This document shows positions 39,325 through 48,583 of a stretch of 64,000 bases of DNA, piece by piece. The position numbers and the translations under genes are program-made. The notes beneath the pieces were generated by a model, which saw only the letters and a program-made list of their open reading frames with translations, did no database searches and was not told where the DNA came from. The DNA comes from an uncultured Gammaproteobacteria bacterium. Its GTDB lineage: Bacteria > Pseudomonadota > Gammaproteobacteria > Pseudomonadales > Pseudohongiellaceae. The DNA is taken from assembly GCA_903837345.1 (NCBI GenBank), contig CAILUG010000046.1, positions 108,430 to 172,429 of the forward strand, in the 5' to 3' direction. Positions within the stretch are counted from its first letter, which is position 1. The number at the start of each line of letters is the position of its first letter.

Positions 39325-41424
39325 CTACTTCATCAACTCTGCCCGCTTCGACAGGATGAACTGCTTGATCGAGTCCGCTTCCTGCTCGTTCAGATATTGT
39401 CCGAGATTCGGCATGCCGAGTCCCGCGAAAGCGCCTTCGCGCACAATGTTCTGGAAGATGTTGTAAGTGGCAGCATCGGCATAACGCAGATCCTTGATGG
39501 CTCCACCACTCTGCCCATTGCGACCATGACACATCGCACAGCGTTCGCCGAACAAATCGCTGCCTTTGGCGAGCACTGCCTTGTCATTATTGAAAGGCAC
39601 GGCGGTGAGTATCGGCAACGGCTGACCTTTGACCGGTATGATGTTCTTGTCACCACCAAGCATGAAGGTCCACAAGCGTCCTTCCGCGAGATATTGGCCA
39701 GAGGGGTTGGCACCAAACAACGCAGTGGCACCGCCCCAGCCGGCCAGCACTGAAATATATTGTTTGCCATCCAGTTCAAACGTAATCGGTGGCGCCATCA
39801 CTGCGGTGCCCACATTCACATCCCAAAGTTTTTTGCCGTCATCAGCCGCATAGGCAATGAAATGGCCATCGGATGTGCCCTGAAACACCAGGTTGCCGGC
39901 AGTGGTGAGCGTGCCGCCGTTGATGGCATTCGGATAATTGATCTGCCAGCGAGGCTTGTTGGTGAGTGGATCCCAGGCCAGCAATGCTCCAGGTGCGGGA
40001 TTGGCAGGGCCTACCGGCTGCACATAGTCTTCCGGTGGCCGCTTTGGCAGTTCGGAAGAATTGCCCAGCACAATGCCGTTGTTCCATTTGCCGGGTTGAT
40101 ATTTGAAATCAGGAGCCATCACATAATTGAAGCGGCTGCCTTGCTGGGTTGGCAGATAAACGAGTCCGGTGATCGGGTTGTACGACATGGGATGCCAGTT
40201 GTGGGCACCGCCGGGACCGGGCATCACGGTGGAAACTGCATCCTTGTAGCGGGCATGTCTGGTTTCGATCGGTTTGCCGGTTTCCTTGCTGATGCCGGTG
40301 GCCCAGCTGAGACTGGCATAAGGTTCGGCAGAGAGCAGCTCACCGGTAAGGCGGTCGAGCACGTAAAAGAATCCGTTCTTGGGCGCTTGCATGATTACCT
40401 TGCGCAGCTTGCCGTTGATGACGAGCTCGGTTTGCATCAGGCCTTGCACTGCCGTGAAATCCCAGTCATCACCCGGCGTAGTCTGGTAATACCAGGCGAC
40501 CCTGCCGGTGTCGACATGCAGCGCCACGATTGACGACAGAAACAGGTTGTCACCTTTGCCGGCGCTGCGCAGTTCCCGGCTCCACGGTGAACCGTTGCCG
40601 GTACCGATATAGACCAGCTTTGCATCCGGATCGTAAATGATCGAATCCCACGAGGCGCCACCTCCACCCACTTCCCACCATTTGCCGAACCAGGTTTTGG
40701 CAGCCATGGCCATGTCGGGATTTTCAAAGCCGTCTGCCGGATTGCCGGGCACTACCCAGAAGCGCCAGGCCTGTTTGCCGGTGTTGGCATCGTAGGCGGT
40801 TACATGACCGCGCACACCCAGTTCGGAGCCACCATTGCCGATGATGACCTTGCCGTTGGCAACACGCGGGGCGCCGGTGATAGTGTAGGGACGATTGGGG
40901 TCGGTAGTTTGTACAGACCACAACTCCTTGCCGGTTTTTGCATCCAGTGCAATCAGGCGTCCATCGATGGCGCCGACATAAACCTTGCCTTCATACAAAG
41001 CCACGCCGCGATTGACGACATCGCAGCAGGCTTTCCATCCCATGCTTTTGTCGACCTTCGGATCGTAATTCCACAGTACCTTGCCGGTTCTGGCATCCAG
41101 CGCGAATACGCTGCTCCACGGACGCGTGGCGTAAATGACGCCATCATGCACAAGCGGAGTTCCTTCGAGACCGCGGGTTGAAGCGGTGTCAAAGGTCCAG
41201 GCCACACCAAGCTCTCCAACATTTTTGTCGTTGATCTGTGTCATCGTGCTGAAACGGGTTTCGGCGTAATCGTGGCCGTAGGTGAGCCATTCGTTGCTCT
41301 TGCCTGCGTCGGCCAGGGCTTTGCTGTTTTGTGCACATGCCTGGCCAAAGCCGGCCAGCAGCAGCAAACAAGCGGGAACTATGCGGTTGAAGGCGGCAGA
41401 ACGGACAGTGGCAGTCGAGGTCAT
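39325..41424 (-). CDS. PQQ-dependent quinohaemoprotein alcohol dehydrogenase (type II)
   Basis: Secreted periplasmic dehydrogenase oxidising alcohols with pyrroloquinoline quinone and passing electrons to an internal c-type haem. The 699-residue precursor starts at ATG 41424 (AAGGA upstream) with a signal peptide (about 1-32). It has a beta-propeller with the vicinal disulfide Cys133-Cys134, a hallmark of PQQ alcohol dehydrogenases, and the catalytic Asp322 in WDFT. A C-terminal cytochrome c domain has CAMCH (629-633) and likely ligand Met671. The residue two after the catalytic Asp is Thr324, not the extra Asp of lanthanide enzymes, so calcium is predicted. No pqq synthesis genes lie in the window. 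Confidence 0.93.
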   Translation of the reverse strand: MTSTATVRSAAFNRIVPACLLLLAGFGQACAQNSKALADAGKSNEWLTYGHDYAETRFSTMTQINDKNVGELGVAWTFDTASTRGLEGTPLVHDGVIYATRPWSSVFALDARTGKVLWNYDPKVDKSMGWKACCDVVNRGVALYEGKVYVGAIDGRLIALDAKTGKELWSVQTTDPNRPYTITGAPRVANGKVIIGNGGSELGVRGHVTAYDANTGKQAWRFWVVPGNPADGFENPDMAMAAKTWFGKWWEVGGGGASWDSIIYDPDAKLVYIGTGNGSPWSRELRSAGKGDNLFLSSIVALHVDTGRVAWYYQTTPGDDWDFTAVQGLMQTELVINGKLRKVIMQAPKNGFFYVLDRLTGELLSAEPYASLSWATGISKETGKPIETRHARYKDAVSTVMPGPGGAHNWHPMSYNPITGLVYLPTQQGSRFNYVMAPDFKYQPGKWNNGIVLGNSSELPKRPPEDYVQPVGPANPAPGALLAWDPLTNKPRWQINYPNAINGGTLTTAGNLVFQGTSDGHFIAYAADDGKKLWDVNVGTAVMAPPITFELDGKQYISVLAGWGGATALFGANPSGQYLAEGRLWTFMLGGDKNIIPVKGQPLPILTAVPFNNDKAVLAKGSDLFGERCAMCHGRNGQSGGAIKDLRYADAATYNIFQNIVREGAFAGLGMPNLGQYLNEQEADSIKQFILSKRAELMK

Positions 41425-41615
41425 GGTTTTTCCTTCAGGAATCTGTTGTTGCTGAAATCCATGGCCTGCACTCGCATCAGAATCCGCGATCACCTTTGAA
41501 GCGCTTGGCGTGGTTATGCAGGACACATGAGCGCGTTATTGATTGCCGAAGGCATGCTGAAGATTGCGCTGTTCCTGTTGGGTGCGCATTGGCTCAGCTC
41601 CGTATGTTTCTGAAA

Positions 41616-42368
41616 TCAGTCGTCGACGCGGTCAACCTGGATGTAGCCACCCAGCCGATCCGAGTACAGGCGATAGGAACTGCCCCAGCCGGAAGGACGA
41701 ATCCTGATCTTGTCACCGGGCTTAAGCAGATATTGTTCGCTAATGGCCTGCCGCCAGACCTGCCCGCTGCTCAGCGTGATCTTCCAGGTGTTGTGATTGA
41801 CCTGATCAAGTTTGGCTATGGTGTCTTCGAGTTGTTTGATGCCATTGCTGGTGGCTGCCATTACGGATGCACTGGTACGACCAAAATCTGCCACTTCATT
41901 GCCGGTAAGCACGGGTTTGGCTTTGGTCTTGGCTTCTGGCTGCTTGCTCTGGGCAGTACTGTTGTCGTCATGGCCAAAAGGCCATAACTTGCTATAAAAC
42001 GGCTTTTGTGGAGCTTCGGCGGTTACAGTGGAAACTGTCGCGGTAGATGTGGAAGTGGTAGCAGCAGAGGAAGTGACCGCTGCGGTTTTGCTCTGGTTGC
42101 TGCCCTGGACAGGAGTGGATGAGACCGTCTCGCTCTGCAGCGTGAGACGGGCTGGAATCGTGGACTGGGTGGCTCCGGCTGGTATCACGGGCTTGGCGGT
42201 CTCTGCCTGATCGTAGCAGGCAAAACGAGCGTTACGGTCACTGATGTTCTGGCAGTCGCCGAGAGCTTTTGGTTGTGCCAGGACAGGCAAAGCCACGCTA
42301 CCAATCAAGGCCATGAATATTAACCGGTTGAATGTAGTGGGAAAAAATCCGGAAAAAGCAGGTTTCAT
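41616..42368 (-). CDS. Secreted protein of unknown function with RFACYD-type motif
   Basis: A 250-residue exported protein. The N-terminus is a signal peptide ending near LPVLAQP. It is followed by a two-cysteine motif (CQNISDRNARFACYD) common to many small secreted proteobacterial proteins, a long Ser/Thr/Ala-rich linker, and a C-terminal beta-rich domain with ITLSSGQVWRQ and LLKPGDKIRIRPSGWGSSYRL. I do not recognise a biochemical function. ATG 42368 is chosen because the signal begins there. It is divergent from the TonB-C-like gene at 42569. Confidence 0.75.
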   Translation of the reverse strand: MKPAFSGFFPTTFNRLIFMALIGSVALPVLAQPKALGDCQNISDRNARFACYDQAETAKPVIPAGATQSTIPARLTLQSETVSSTPVQGSNQSKTAAVTSSAATTSTSTATVSTVTAEAPQKPFYSKLWPFGHDDNSTAQSKQPEAKTKAKPVLTGNEVADFGRTSASVMAATSNGIKQLEDTIAKLDQVNHNTWKITLSSGQVWRQAISEQYLLKPGDKIRIRPSGWGSSYRLYSDRLGGYIQVDRVDD

Positions 42369-42568
42369 AATCGTTACCAACTGGGGTGACCAACCTGCAT
42401 TCTGGCATGGCCCCAAGGCCTAGGCAATGCGGTCAGTGGCTCAATGCTGAATCGCAGGCAAACGACAATTCAATTATGGGGTTACGGTTGAACAGTGTTG
42501 CCAATAGACCTTTTTGCTGCTTTGGTTTTAGTATTGACCACCACAATAACCAGAACAGCGGAGTAGTC

Positions 42569-43753
42569 ATGTCGTTTTCCAGAATTCCATTTTCCAGATT
42601 GGTTCCGGCAACTTTGGGTCTGTTGTTTTCAACTGTTGCTTTTGGCCAGGCCGCAGCACCTGCTGCGCCTGCACAAGTGTTGGTAAAACCTGAACCGATT
42701 ACCCAGGAAGGCCGGTTCATGCCGGGGTTTGGCAATGAGGCAATCGCCAAAATCCGCTATACCATCAAGGCTGATGGTACCGTTGATGATGTACAAATCA
42801 CCGAGTACATGATGGCAAATCCGTTTCTCGACAACATGCTCAAAGGGACAGTGGGTAAATGGACCTTCAAACCGGGAACCCTGAACGGGAAACCGGTTGA
42901 CTACCTCAACCAGGAATATCTTTTTGTAAGCAGGGTAGACCCGAATGCTCCGCCGCCGCCGGCCCCTGTTGCCCAGGGTTCCCGCACCGAAATCAAATTG
43001 CCGGCCAAAACCGAAATGAAGAAAGCCATGAAGCCCGCTGATCCCGCTCAAATGGCGCCAATACCGTTGGCAGTGTCACTCAAGGCCAAACAAACCATTG
43101 ATGCCGCCTATGAACAATTGAAAAACAAGGACTTCGATAATGCCCTGAAGGCGCTTGATGAAGTGGCCAGCAAGGACCTCCACACCGTCTTCGACTTCGC
43201 CCTGGTCAACCAGCTTCGCAGCAGTGCATTTTCTGGAATAAATCGCCCGTACGAAGCATTGGAGGCTCTGGAACTGGCCACCATGTACGGGATCGGTCCA
43301 AAAGGGGAAAAGACCTTCTTCCTGGAAGACAAGCTGCTGGAACAGGCCCTGCGGCAGAAATTCCTGATCGCGACCTCTTTGCGCCATAACAAGCTCGCGT
43401 GGGATACCTTTCAATTGTTGCAGGAGAAATTTCCGCCGGCGGCAGATGACAAGATCCACGTGGATGCCAAAGCTGTAAAGGCGCTGCTGGATTCGCCGGA
43501 TCAACTGGCGTTGCTGGCCAGGATTCCCGCCGACAAAACCGCGTGGACCCATGTGCCGTCGCGGAGGATTTTCACTGTGGCTGACGTGAAGGGCAAGCTT
43601 GAGAAAGTGACTGCCCGTTGTGAACGCCGCACGGTTGACCTGAAATACCAGGAGAATGCCGACTGGACTCTGCCTCCATCTTTCGGTGCGTGTTCACTGG
43701 ACTTCGTGGGTGACAAAGGCACCCAGTTCACTGTCTACGAGTTCAATCAATAA
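42569..43753 (+). CDS. Secreted protein with TonB C-terminal-like domain
   Basis: A 394-residue protein with a signal peptide (about 1-28, ending AFGQA). The first domain (about 45-125) resembles the TonB C-terminal fold: IAKIRYTIKADGTVDDVQI, then a helix and VGKWTFKPGTLNGKPV. The rest is helical with a TPR-like repeat (AYEQLKNKDFDNALKALDEV), and the C-terminus contains paired cysteines. There is no membrane anchor and no link to ExbBD, so it is not a classical energy transducer. Function unknown. ATG 42569 follows GCGGAG. Confidence 0.72.
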   Translation: MSFSRIPFSRLVPATLGLLFSTVAFGQAAAPAAPAQVLVKPEPITQEGRFMPGFGNEAIAKIRYTIKADGTVDDVQITEYMMANPFLDNMLKGTVGKWTFKPGTLNGKPVDYLNQEYLFVSRVDPNAPPPPAPVAQGSRTEIKLPAKTEMKKAMKPADPAQMAPIPLAVSLKAKQTIDAAYEQLKNKDFDNALKALDEVASKDLHTVFDFALVNQLRSSAFSGINRPYEALEALELATMYGIGPKGEKTFFLEDKLLEQALRQKFLIATSLRHNKLAWDTFQLLQEKFPPAADDKIHVDAKAVKALLDSPDQLALLARIPADKTAWTHVPSRRIFTVADVKGKLEKVTARCERRTVDLKYQENADWTLPPSFGACSLDFVGDKGTQFTVYEFNQ

Positions 43754-43795
43754 ACGCTTCCTGAATGTCACCGGTGCCAGGGCGTCAAAGGCCGG

Positions 43796-43817
43796 CAACA
43801 CCTTTACCGGGGTGTTG
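43796..43817 (+). terminator. Hairpin downstream of the TonB-C-like gene
   Basis: CAACACC (43796-43802) pairs with GGTGTTG (43811-43817) in the 238-base gap before the SMP-30 gene. It has no T-run. The rest of this gap (43754-43991) holds no convincing gene; short open frames there lack starts and known motifs. Confidence 0.3.
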
Positions 43818-43991
43818 TCGGGCAGGTCCGGTTCGTCTGCCTTTCATGTCATGGCCGACACCAAAACCTGATTGTCGTTTCATTTTATGCCTGAGTGGTT
43901 CACAGTACCGGGCTTTCGGTGCTGCCTGGCGGTTTACTCAGACCATAGGCAGGGTTAGGCTGACTTTTCCTTCTTTCCGCGAGGATTGCCC

Positions 43992-45008
43992 ATGAACTTG
44001 ATCACCAACAAAGGCAAATCATTGTTAACACAGGTTGCATGTGCAATTGCCCTTGTTGCCGCGATGCCGTGCCAGGCCCAGCTGTTGGCAGGGGAACAGC
44101 CCGCCACCGTGACAGCAATTGCGGGCGTAATCGCTGCCGATGCACAGTGGGAACTGGTATGGGCCGGCTTTGAAACTGCCGACGGCATAGTCGGTACTGC
44201 CGACGGTGGTGTGCTGTTCGCACAGGAACAGACAGACACCATCCACAAACTGGATGCCAACAACAAGGATTTTGTTTACATGAAGAATGTCAGCGGCCCT
44301 GGGGCGGTGTCGATTGATGCCCAGGGCCGGGTTTACTCGGTGCTGCGTACCTGCACGGACCCGGGCAAATGGCATTTCCAGAGTTGCAATGAATTGACCA
44401 AAGTAGTGCAACTGGCACCGGAATCAAAGGTGCTGGCCAGCAGCTTTGCTGACGGACGTCCACTTGGTCGCCTCAACGATCTGATTGCAGATGGCAAAGG
44501 CGGGGCCTATTTCACCGTTGGCGGTGTTTATCATGTCAGCGCGGAAGGCAATGTGAGTGTGGTGGAAGAAAAGAACCTGAAGTCCAACGGCATCATGCTG
44601 AGCCGCGATGGCAAGACCTTGTACGTTACCAATGACACGGTGGTCATTGCCTTTGACGTGGCGAATGATGGCTCTGCCGGCAATCGTCACGATTTTGTCA
44701 GTCTCAATGGTGACACTGGCGCGGATGGCATGGCCATCGACAGTGAAGGGCGACTCTATATTACTGGCGGCAAGGGGATTCATGTCGCTTCCGTGAAGGG
44801 AGAATATATCGGACTTATTCCCACCAGGCGCCGCCCTATCACCGTGGCTTTCGCAGGTGCCGACAAATCCATTCTGTATGCACCATCCATGGGGGCAGTA
44901 GGGCCTGACGGCAAAGCCTGGGAGACTCCGGCGGGAACACGCAATACAGCCATGACTGTCTATCGCATTCGCATGCAAAGCCGCGGATTTGCCGGCAGAC
45001 CGAAATAG
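43992..45008 (+). CDS. Secreted SMP-30/gluconolactonase-like beta-propeller protein
   Basis: A 338-residue protein with a signal peptide (about 1-30, ending CQAQ) and the SMP-30/gluconolactonase/LRE propeller. Candidate metal ligands are the Glu of FAQEQTD, the Asn-Asp of GRLNDLIADG and the Asp of GADGMAIDSEG. Members are lactonases acting on sugar acids or related esters; the substrate here is unknown. ATG 43992 has GAGG eight bases upstream. It is followed 27 bases later by a hybrid kinase. Confidence 0.86.
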   Translation: MNLITNKGKSLLTQVACAIALVAAMPCQAQLLAGEQPATVTAIAGVIAADAQWELVWAGFETADGIVGTADGGVLFAQEQTDTIHKLDANNKDFVYMKNVSGPGAVSIDAQGRVYSVLRTCTDPGKWHFQSCNELTKVVQLAPESKVLASSFADGRPLGRLNDLIADGKGGAYFTVGGVYHVSAEGNVSVVEEKNLKSNGIMLSRDGKTLYVTNDTVVIAFDVANDGSAGNRHDFVSLNGDTGADGMAIDSEGRLYITGGKGIHVASVKGEYIGLIPTRRRPITVAFAGADKSILYAPSMGAVGPDGKAWETPAGTRNTAMTVYRIRMQSRGFAGRPK

Positions 45009-45035
45009 CCCGGAAGCTACCACGACATCTAACGG

Positions 45036-46832
45036 ATGAGTAACTTGACTGACAAGACCAGACCTTTTTTCCGCAGCGGATCAGCGAGCGGAATCGAACT
45101 CACGCCCAGGCAGCAGTCAGACCAGGACTTGCTGGACCACTCGGGCATGGGCGGTTTCTTTTTCACTCTTGGTGCCATTGCGCTGAGCCTGGTGGAGCCG
45201 CTCATCTGGCAGAAACCCCTGGTTGCCACTGTGTTCCTGTCGTTGCTGGCCGTGATGATGGTGGTCAGGCTTTACCTGTATTTCACCCTGCCCAAAATGG
45301 CGGGGTTTGTGCTGCCCCCGATTTATTATGCCTGTCTGCTGGGCAATGCTGCTGTCTGGGGAGTATATGCAGCCTGGATAGTCAGCCTGCCACACGAGTT
45401 GAATGCCAGCGGGGTAATTGCCCTTACACTGTCTGCCGGCGCCGCCTGCGGTGGTGCAGTATCGATGGCGATGGATATGCGACTCACGCGTGCGCTGTTG
45501 ATGTTTTATCACGTGCCGCTGGTAATTTATCTGCTTTGGCATTTTTCCAATCCACAGATGCTCACACTGGGAATCCTGCTGATCCTGTATTCGGTTTACC
45601 TCCATCTGCTTGCCAGCAAACAAAACAAAACCTACTGGAAAATGGTGAACAGTGCCGAGCAGCTGCGCAGACAAACCGAGGAATTGGCCGTTGCCCGCAA
45701 TGAAGCCATCAAGGCCAACCAGATGCGGTCCGATTTCCTGGCCCACATCAGCCATGAAATCCGTTCGCCCATCAACGGCATCATAGGGGTTGCCGGCGAC
45801 CTGATTGTCAGTCCGCTTGATGACGGCCAGCAGGACCAGGTCAATGTGATATTGCAGTCAGGCAAGCTGGCTCTGGGGCTGATCAATGATGTGATGGATT
45901 TTTCCGATATCAATGATGAGTCGGTGATGATGGGGCAGGTGGATGTCGATCTGATCGACGTGGCCAACGACACCATCAACGTGCTGGAGCCGGTAGTGCG
46001 CACCCGTGGCAACCGGATGGAATTGATCGACAAGCTGGCCGGCAAGACCTGGGTCAAAGTGGACCGGCTGCGCCTGCAGCAACTGCTTACCAATCTGCTC
46101 GCCAATGCCAACAAATTCACGCTGAACGGTCGCATCGAGCTGTTCATGTACTACCTGCCGGGCCCGCGATCCGAACAGGATCTCATTCGCTGTGAAGTGC
46201 ATGATGAAGGTCCGGTCATTACTGCAGCCCAGCAGAAACAGATTCTGGAGGCTTATCAACAGACCGGCAGGTCCGAATCCAGCTCACGCGTTGGAGGTCT
46301 TGGCCTGGCGATCTGCAGCAGGCTGATCAAATTGCTGGGCGGCCGGCTGGGCATCAAGAGTGATCTGCAACATGGCTCGTGCTTCTGGTTCGAAATTCCG
46401 CTGGTGCCCGGCGTGCCCGTGGCCAAAGTCAGGCCGGTGCTCACCAGGGCTGATACCCATCGTCCGTCCACTGTGCTGGTGGTGGAAGACAATCTGATGA
46501 ACCAGAAAGTCATCATGGCCTATCTCAACAAATTGCAATATACCTTTGTGAATGCCGAAAGCGGCCAACAGGCATTCGATGTGTGTATCCAGCGACGGCC
46601 GACGCATATTCTGATGGACTGCGGCCTGCCGGACATCAGTGGCATGGAAGTCACCCGCCGTATTCGCAAAATGGAACACGAGCAGGGTCTGACGCCCTGC
46701 ATCATCATTGCAGTCACTGCCTACGGCTCCGGCAACATCCTCGATGAATGTTTTGCGGCGGGCATGAATGACCATCTGCCCAAACCAGTCACCTTGAGGA
46801 CTTTGCAGAGCATGCTCGACAAGTGGAGCTGA
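45036..46832 (+). CDS. Membrane hybrid histidine kinase / response regulator
   Basis: A 598-residue sensor. The N-terminal part (about 38-195) has five to six membrane helices and no periplasmic domain. A short coiled coil leads to the HisKA domain with phosphorylated His240 in HISHEIRSP. The ATPase domain has an N-box (LLTNLLANANKF) and G2 box (GGLGLAIC). A C-terminal receiver (about 480-597) carries Asp528 in LMDCGLPD. The G1 box reads DEGPVI where DxGxG is expected, so ATP binding may be altered. The input signal is unknown, and there is no separate output regulator nearby. Confidence 0.9.
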   Translation: MSNLTDKTRPFFRSGSASGIELTPRQQSDQDLLDHSGMGGFFFTLGAIALSLVEPLIWQKPLVATVFLSLLAVMMVVRLYLYFTLPKMAGFVLPPIYYACLLGNAAVWGVYAAWIVSLPHELNASGVIALTLSAGAACGGAVSMAMDMRLTRALLMFYHVPLVIYLLWHFSNPQMLTLGILLILYSVYLHLLASKQNKTYWKMVNSAEQLRRQTEELAVARNEAIKANQMRSDFLAHISHEIRSPINGIIGVAGDLIVSPLDDGQQDQVNVILQSGKLALGLINDVMDFSDINDESVMMGQVDVDLIDVANDTINVLEPVVRTRGNRMELIDKLAGKTWVKVDRLRLQQLLTNLLANANKFTLNGRIELFMYYLPGPRSEQDLIRCEVHDEGPVITAAQQKQILEAYQQTGRSESSSRVGGLGLAICSRLIKLLGGRLGIKSDLQHGSCFWFEIPLVPGVPVAKVRPVLTRADTHRPSTVLVVEDNLMNQKVIMAYLNKLQYTFVNAESGQQAFDVCIQRRPTHILMDCGLPDISGMEVTRRIRKMEHEQGLTPCIIIAVTAYGSGNILDECFAAGMNDHLPKPVTLRTLQSMLDKWS

Positions 46833-46852
46833 TTGCTTCCGGGTACCAGCAC

Positions 46853-47086
46853 TCAGGTTTCATCATCGGAGTCAGGATCGAACTCGTCCGGCGGTGAATC
46901 AGCCGGAATACTGTGACGTTCACTGGCCCATTCGCCAAAATCAACCAGCTGGCATTTGCGGCTGCAGAACGGCCGGAACAGCTCACTCTCACGCCAGGCC
47001 ACTATTTTGCGGCAGGTCGGGCAATTCACCAGTCTGTGCACAGTACCTGTGTTGTCAGTCGGCGGGGGAGGTGTTTTGTCTTGCAC
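46853..47086 (-). CDS. yacG: DNA gyrase inhibitor YacG (zinc-ribbon protein)
   Basis: Small zinc protein that binds GyrB and inhibits gyrase in E. coli. The zinc ligands CPTC and CSRKC lie in the family pattern ([10 protein letters not shown] then [18 protein letters not shown]), followed by an acidic tail. The frame also allows ATG 47101, but the AGGAG at 47098-47094 would then lie inside the gene. That same AGGAG sits seven bases before GTG 47086, which I use. The 5' end overlaps coaE by 32 bases. In E. coli zapD separates the two; it is absent here. Confidence 0.92.
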   Translation of the reverse strand: MQDKTPPPPTDNTGTVHRLVNCPTCRKIVAWRESELFRPFCSRKCQLVDFGEWASERHSIPADSPPDEFDPDSDDET

Positions 47087-47690
47087 GGGCCAGCTCCTCA
47101 TATTGCCTGAAATACTCGTCTACCTGTTGCTGCAGGTCGGCGAGATTGCCATTGTTACGGATGATGTCTGTTGCGCGCGACAATCGTTCATTGCGTGGCA
47201 ACTGTATTTGCATGATGCGGTGCACTTCGTCTTCGCTGCTGTGATCGCGTTCGAGTGTGCGCTGCACTTGCAGTTCTTCATCCGCATCCACAACCAGGAT
47301 GCGATCAATAAAGTCATAGGCTTTGCTTTCGAGCAACAGCGGCGCCGACAGGATCAGCCAACTGCTGGTTGAATCATTTATTTGCTGCACAATGGCGGAG
47401 CGGATCAACGGGTGCAGTATCGCTTCGGCCTGATGACGAGCCAGTGGATCCGTAAAAATCAGTTGACGCAAGCGTTGCCTTTGCAACGAGCCGTCAGCTG
47501 TCATGAGTTCCTGTCCGAGCAGGGCAATCAGTTGCTGCAACGCAATGGATCCTGGCGCCACCAATGCACGACTGATCTGGTCGGCATCGATGATTTCGAC
47601 ACCAAGTGCTGCAAACATCCCGCTGACAGTGGTTTTGCCGCTGCCGATGCCACCCGTGAGACCGACAATCATGGGCCGCCGGTGTGACAT
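47055..47690 (-). CDS. coaE: Dephospho-CoA kinase
   Basis: Final enzyme of coenzyme A synthesis, phosphorylating the 3'-hydroxyl of dephospho-CoA. The 211-residue product starts at ATG 47690 with the P-loop GGIGSGKT (13-20), then [18 protein letters not shown] and [17 protein letters not shown]. The frame is open upstream but only as a shadow of pilD. It begins within three bases of the pilD stop. Confidence 0.96.
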   Translation of the reverse strand: MSHRRPMIVGLTGGIGSGKTTVSGMFAALGVEIIDADQISRALVAPGSIALQQLIALLGQELMTADGSLQRQRLRQLIFTDPLARHQAEAILHPLIRSAIVQQINDSTSSWLILSAPLLLESKAYDFIDRILVVDADEELQVQRTLERDHSSEDEVHRIMQIQLPRNERLSRATDIIRNNGNLADLQQQVDEYFRQYEELARARQNTSPAD

Positions 47691-47692
47691 CT

Positions 47693-48574
47693 TCAGCCCA
47701 GCAATGAGAAGAGTTTGCCCGCCAGCGCGTGTCCCCACAACAGGGACAGGAAACCGGCACTGGCAAGATAGGGGCCGAACGGAATCGGCACATCCCTGCC
47801 ATGCCCTTTGAACAGGATAAGACTGATTCCCACCACGGCACCAACCACTGACGACAACAGGATGACGACAGGCAGTGCCTGCCAGCCCAGCCACGCGCCG
47901 AGAGCTGCCAGCAACTTGAAGTCACCGTAGCCCATGCCTTCCTTGCCGGTCAGCAGCTTGAAGGCCCAATACACAGTCCATAACACCAGATAGCCGCCGA
48001 TGGCTCCCAATACTGCGTCCTGCAGCGGCACCAGCATGCCTGTGGTGTTTATCAACAACCCCAGCCACAGCAGTGGCAGTGTCAGGTCATCGGGCAACAG
48101 CTGGTGATCAACATCAATCATTGTCAGTGCGATCAGGGCCCAGGTAAACACCAGCAGCGCCAATGTGAGCCAGGTGAAACCATGGGTGGCCACCACAGTG
48201 CAGGTCAGAATGGCCGTGACACATTCCATGACCGGGTAGCGCAGCGAGATCGGTGCCTGGCAGTGTTTGCATTTCCCTTGCTGCCATAGATAGCTGAACA
48301 CAGGTATGTTTTCCAGCGCGCCTATGCTGTGTTTGCAGTGGGGGCAATGCGAATCGGGTTTGGCAAGATTGAAAACAGAAAAACTGCTGCCATGGGCCGC
48401 AGGCGGCGGCATCTCCAGGAATTCATGACATTGCTGGCGCCAATCGCGCTCCATCATCAGAGGCAACCGGTAGATGACAACATTGAGAAAACTGCCGACC
48501 AGGAGTCCGATGATGCCGGCATAGAGCAGCAGCACTGCCGTGTGGGATGCAAAAAACTCTGCAAAGGAAGCCAT
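47693..48574 (-). CDS. pilD: Type IV prepilin peptidase / N-methyltransferase PilD
   Basis: Polytopic aspartic protease that cleaves and N-methylates prepilins and type II secretion pseudopilins. The 293 residues have the N-terminal methyltransferase-associated loop with zinc cysteines CPHC (77-80) and CKHC (102-105). The catalytic aspartates lie in MIDVDHQLLPDD (154-163) and GYGDFKLL (Asp218), and about eight membrane helices are visible. Downstream of pilC and upstream of coaE, as in Pseudomonas. Confidence 0.97.
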   Translation of the reverse strand: MASFAEFFASHTAVLLLYAGIIGLLVGSFLNVVIYRLPLMMERDWRQQCHEFLEMPPPAAHGSSFSVFNLAKPDSHCPHCKHSIGALENIPVFSYLWQQGKCKHCQAPISLRYPVMECVTAILTCTVVATHGFTWLTLALLVFTWALIALTMIDVDHQLLPDDLTLPLLWLGLLINTTGMLVPLQDAVLGAIGGYLVLWTVYWAFKLLTGKEGMGYGDFKLLAALGAWLGWQALPVVILLSSVVGAVVGISLILFKGHGRDVPIPFGPYLASAGFLSLLWGHALAGKLFSLLG

Positions 48575-48583
48575 GAGGTCGTG

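Noticed and set aside
39325..41424. Lanthanide-dependent XoxF-type methanol dehydrogenase
   Set aside because: The extra aspartate two residues after the catalytic Asp is replaced by threonine, and a haem c domain is fused at the C-terminus, which is typical of type II alcohol dehydrogenases.
42569..43753. Classical TonB energy transducer
   Set aside because: It has a cleavable-looking signal rather than an N-terminal anchor, no proline-rich periplasmic linker after an anchor, a TPR-like C-terminal half, and no exbBD.
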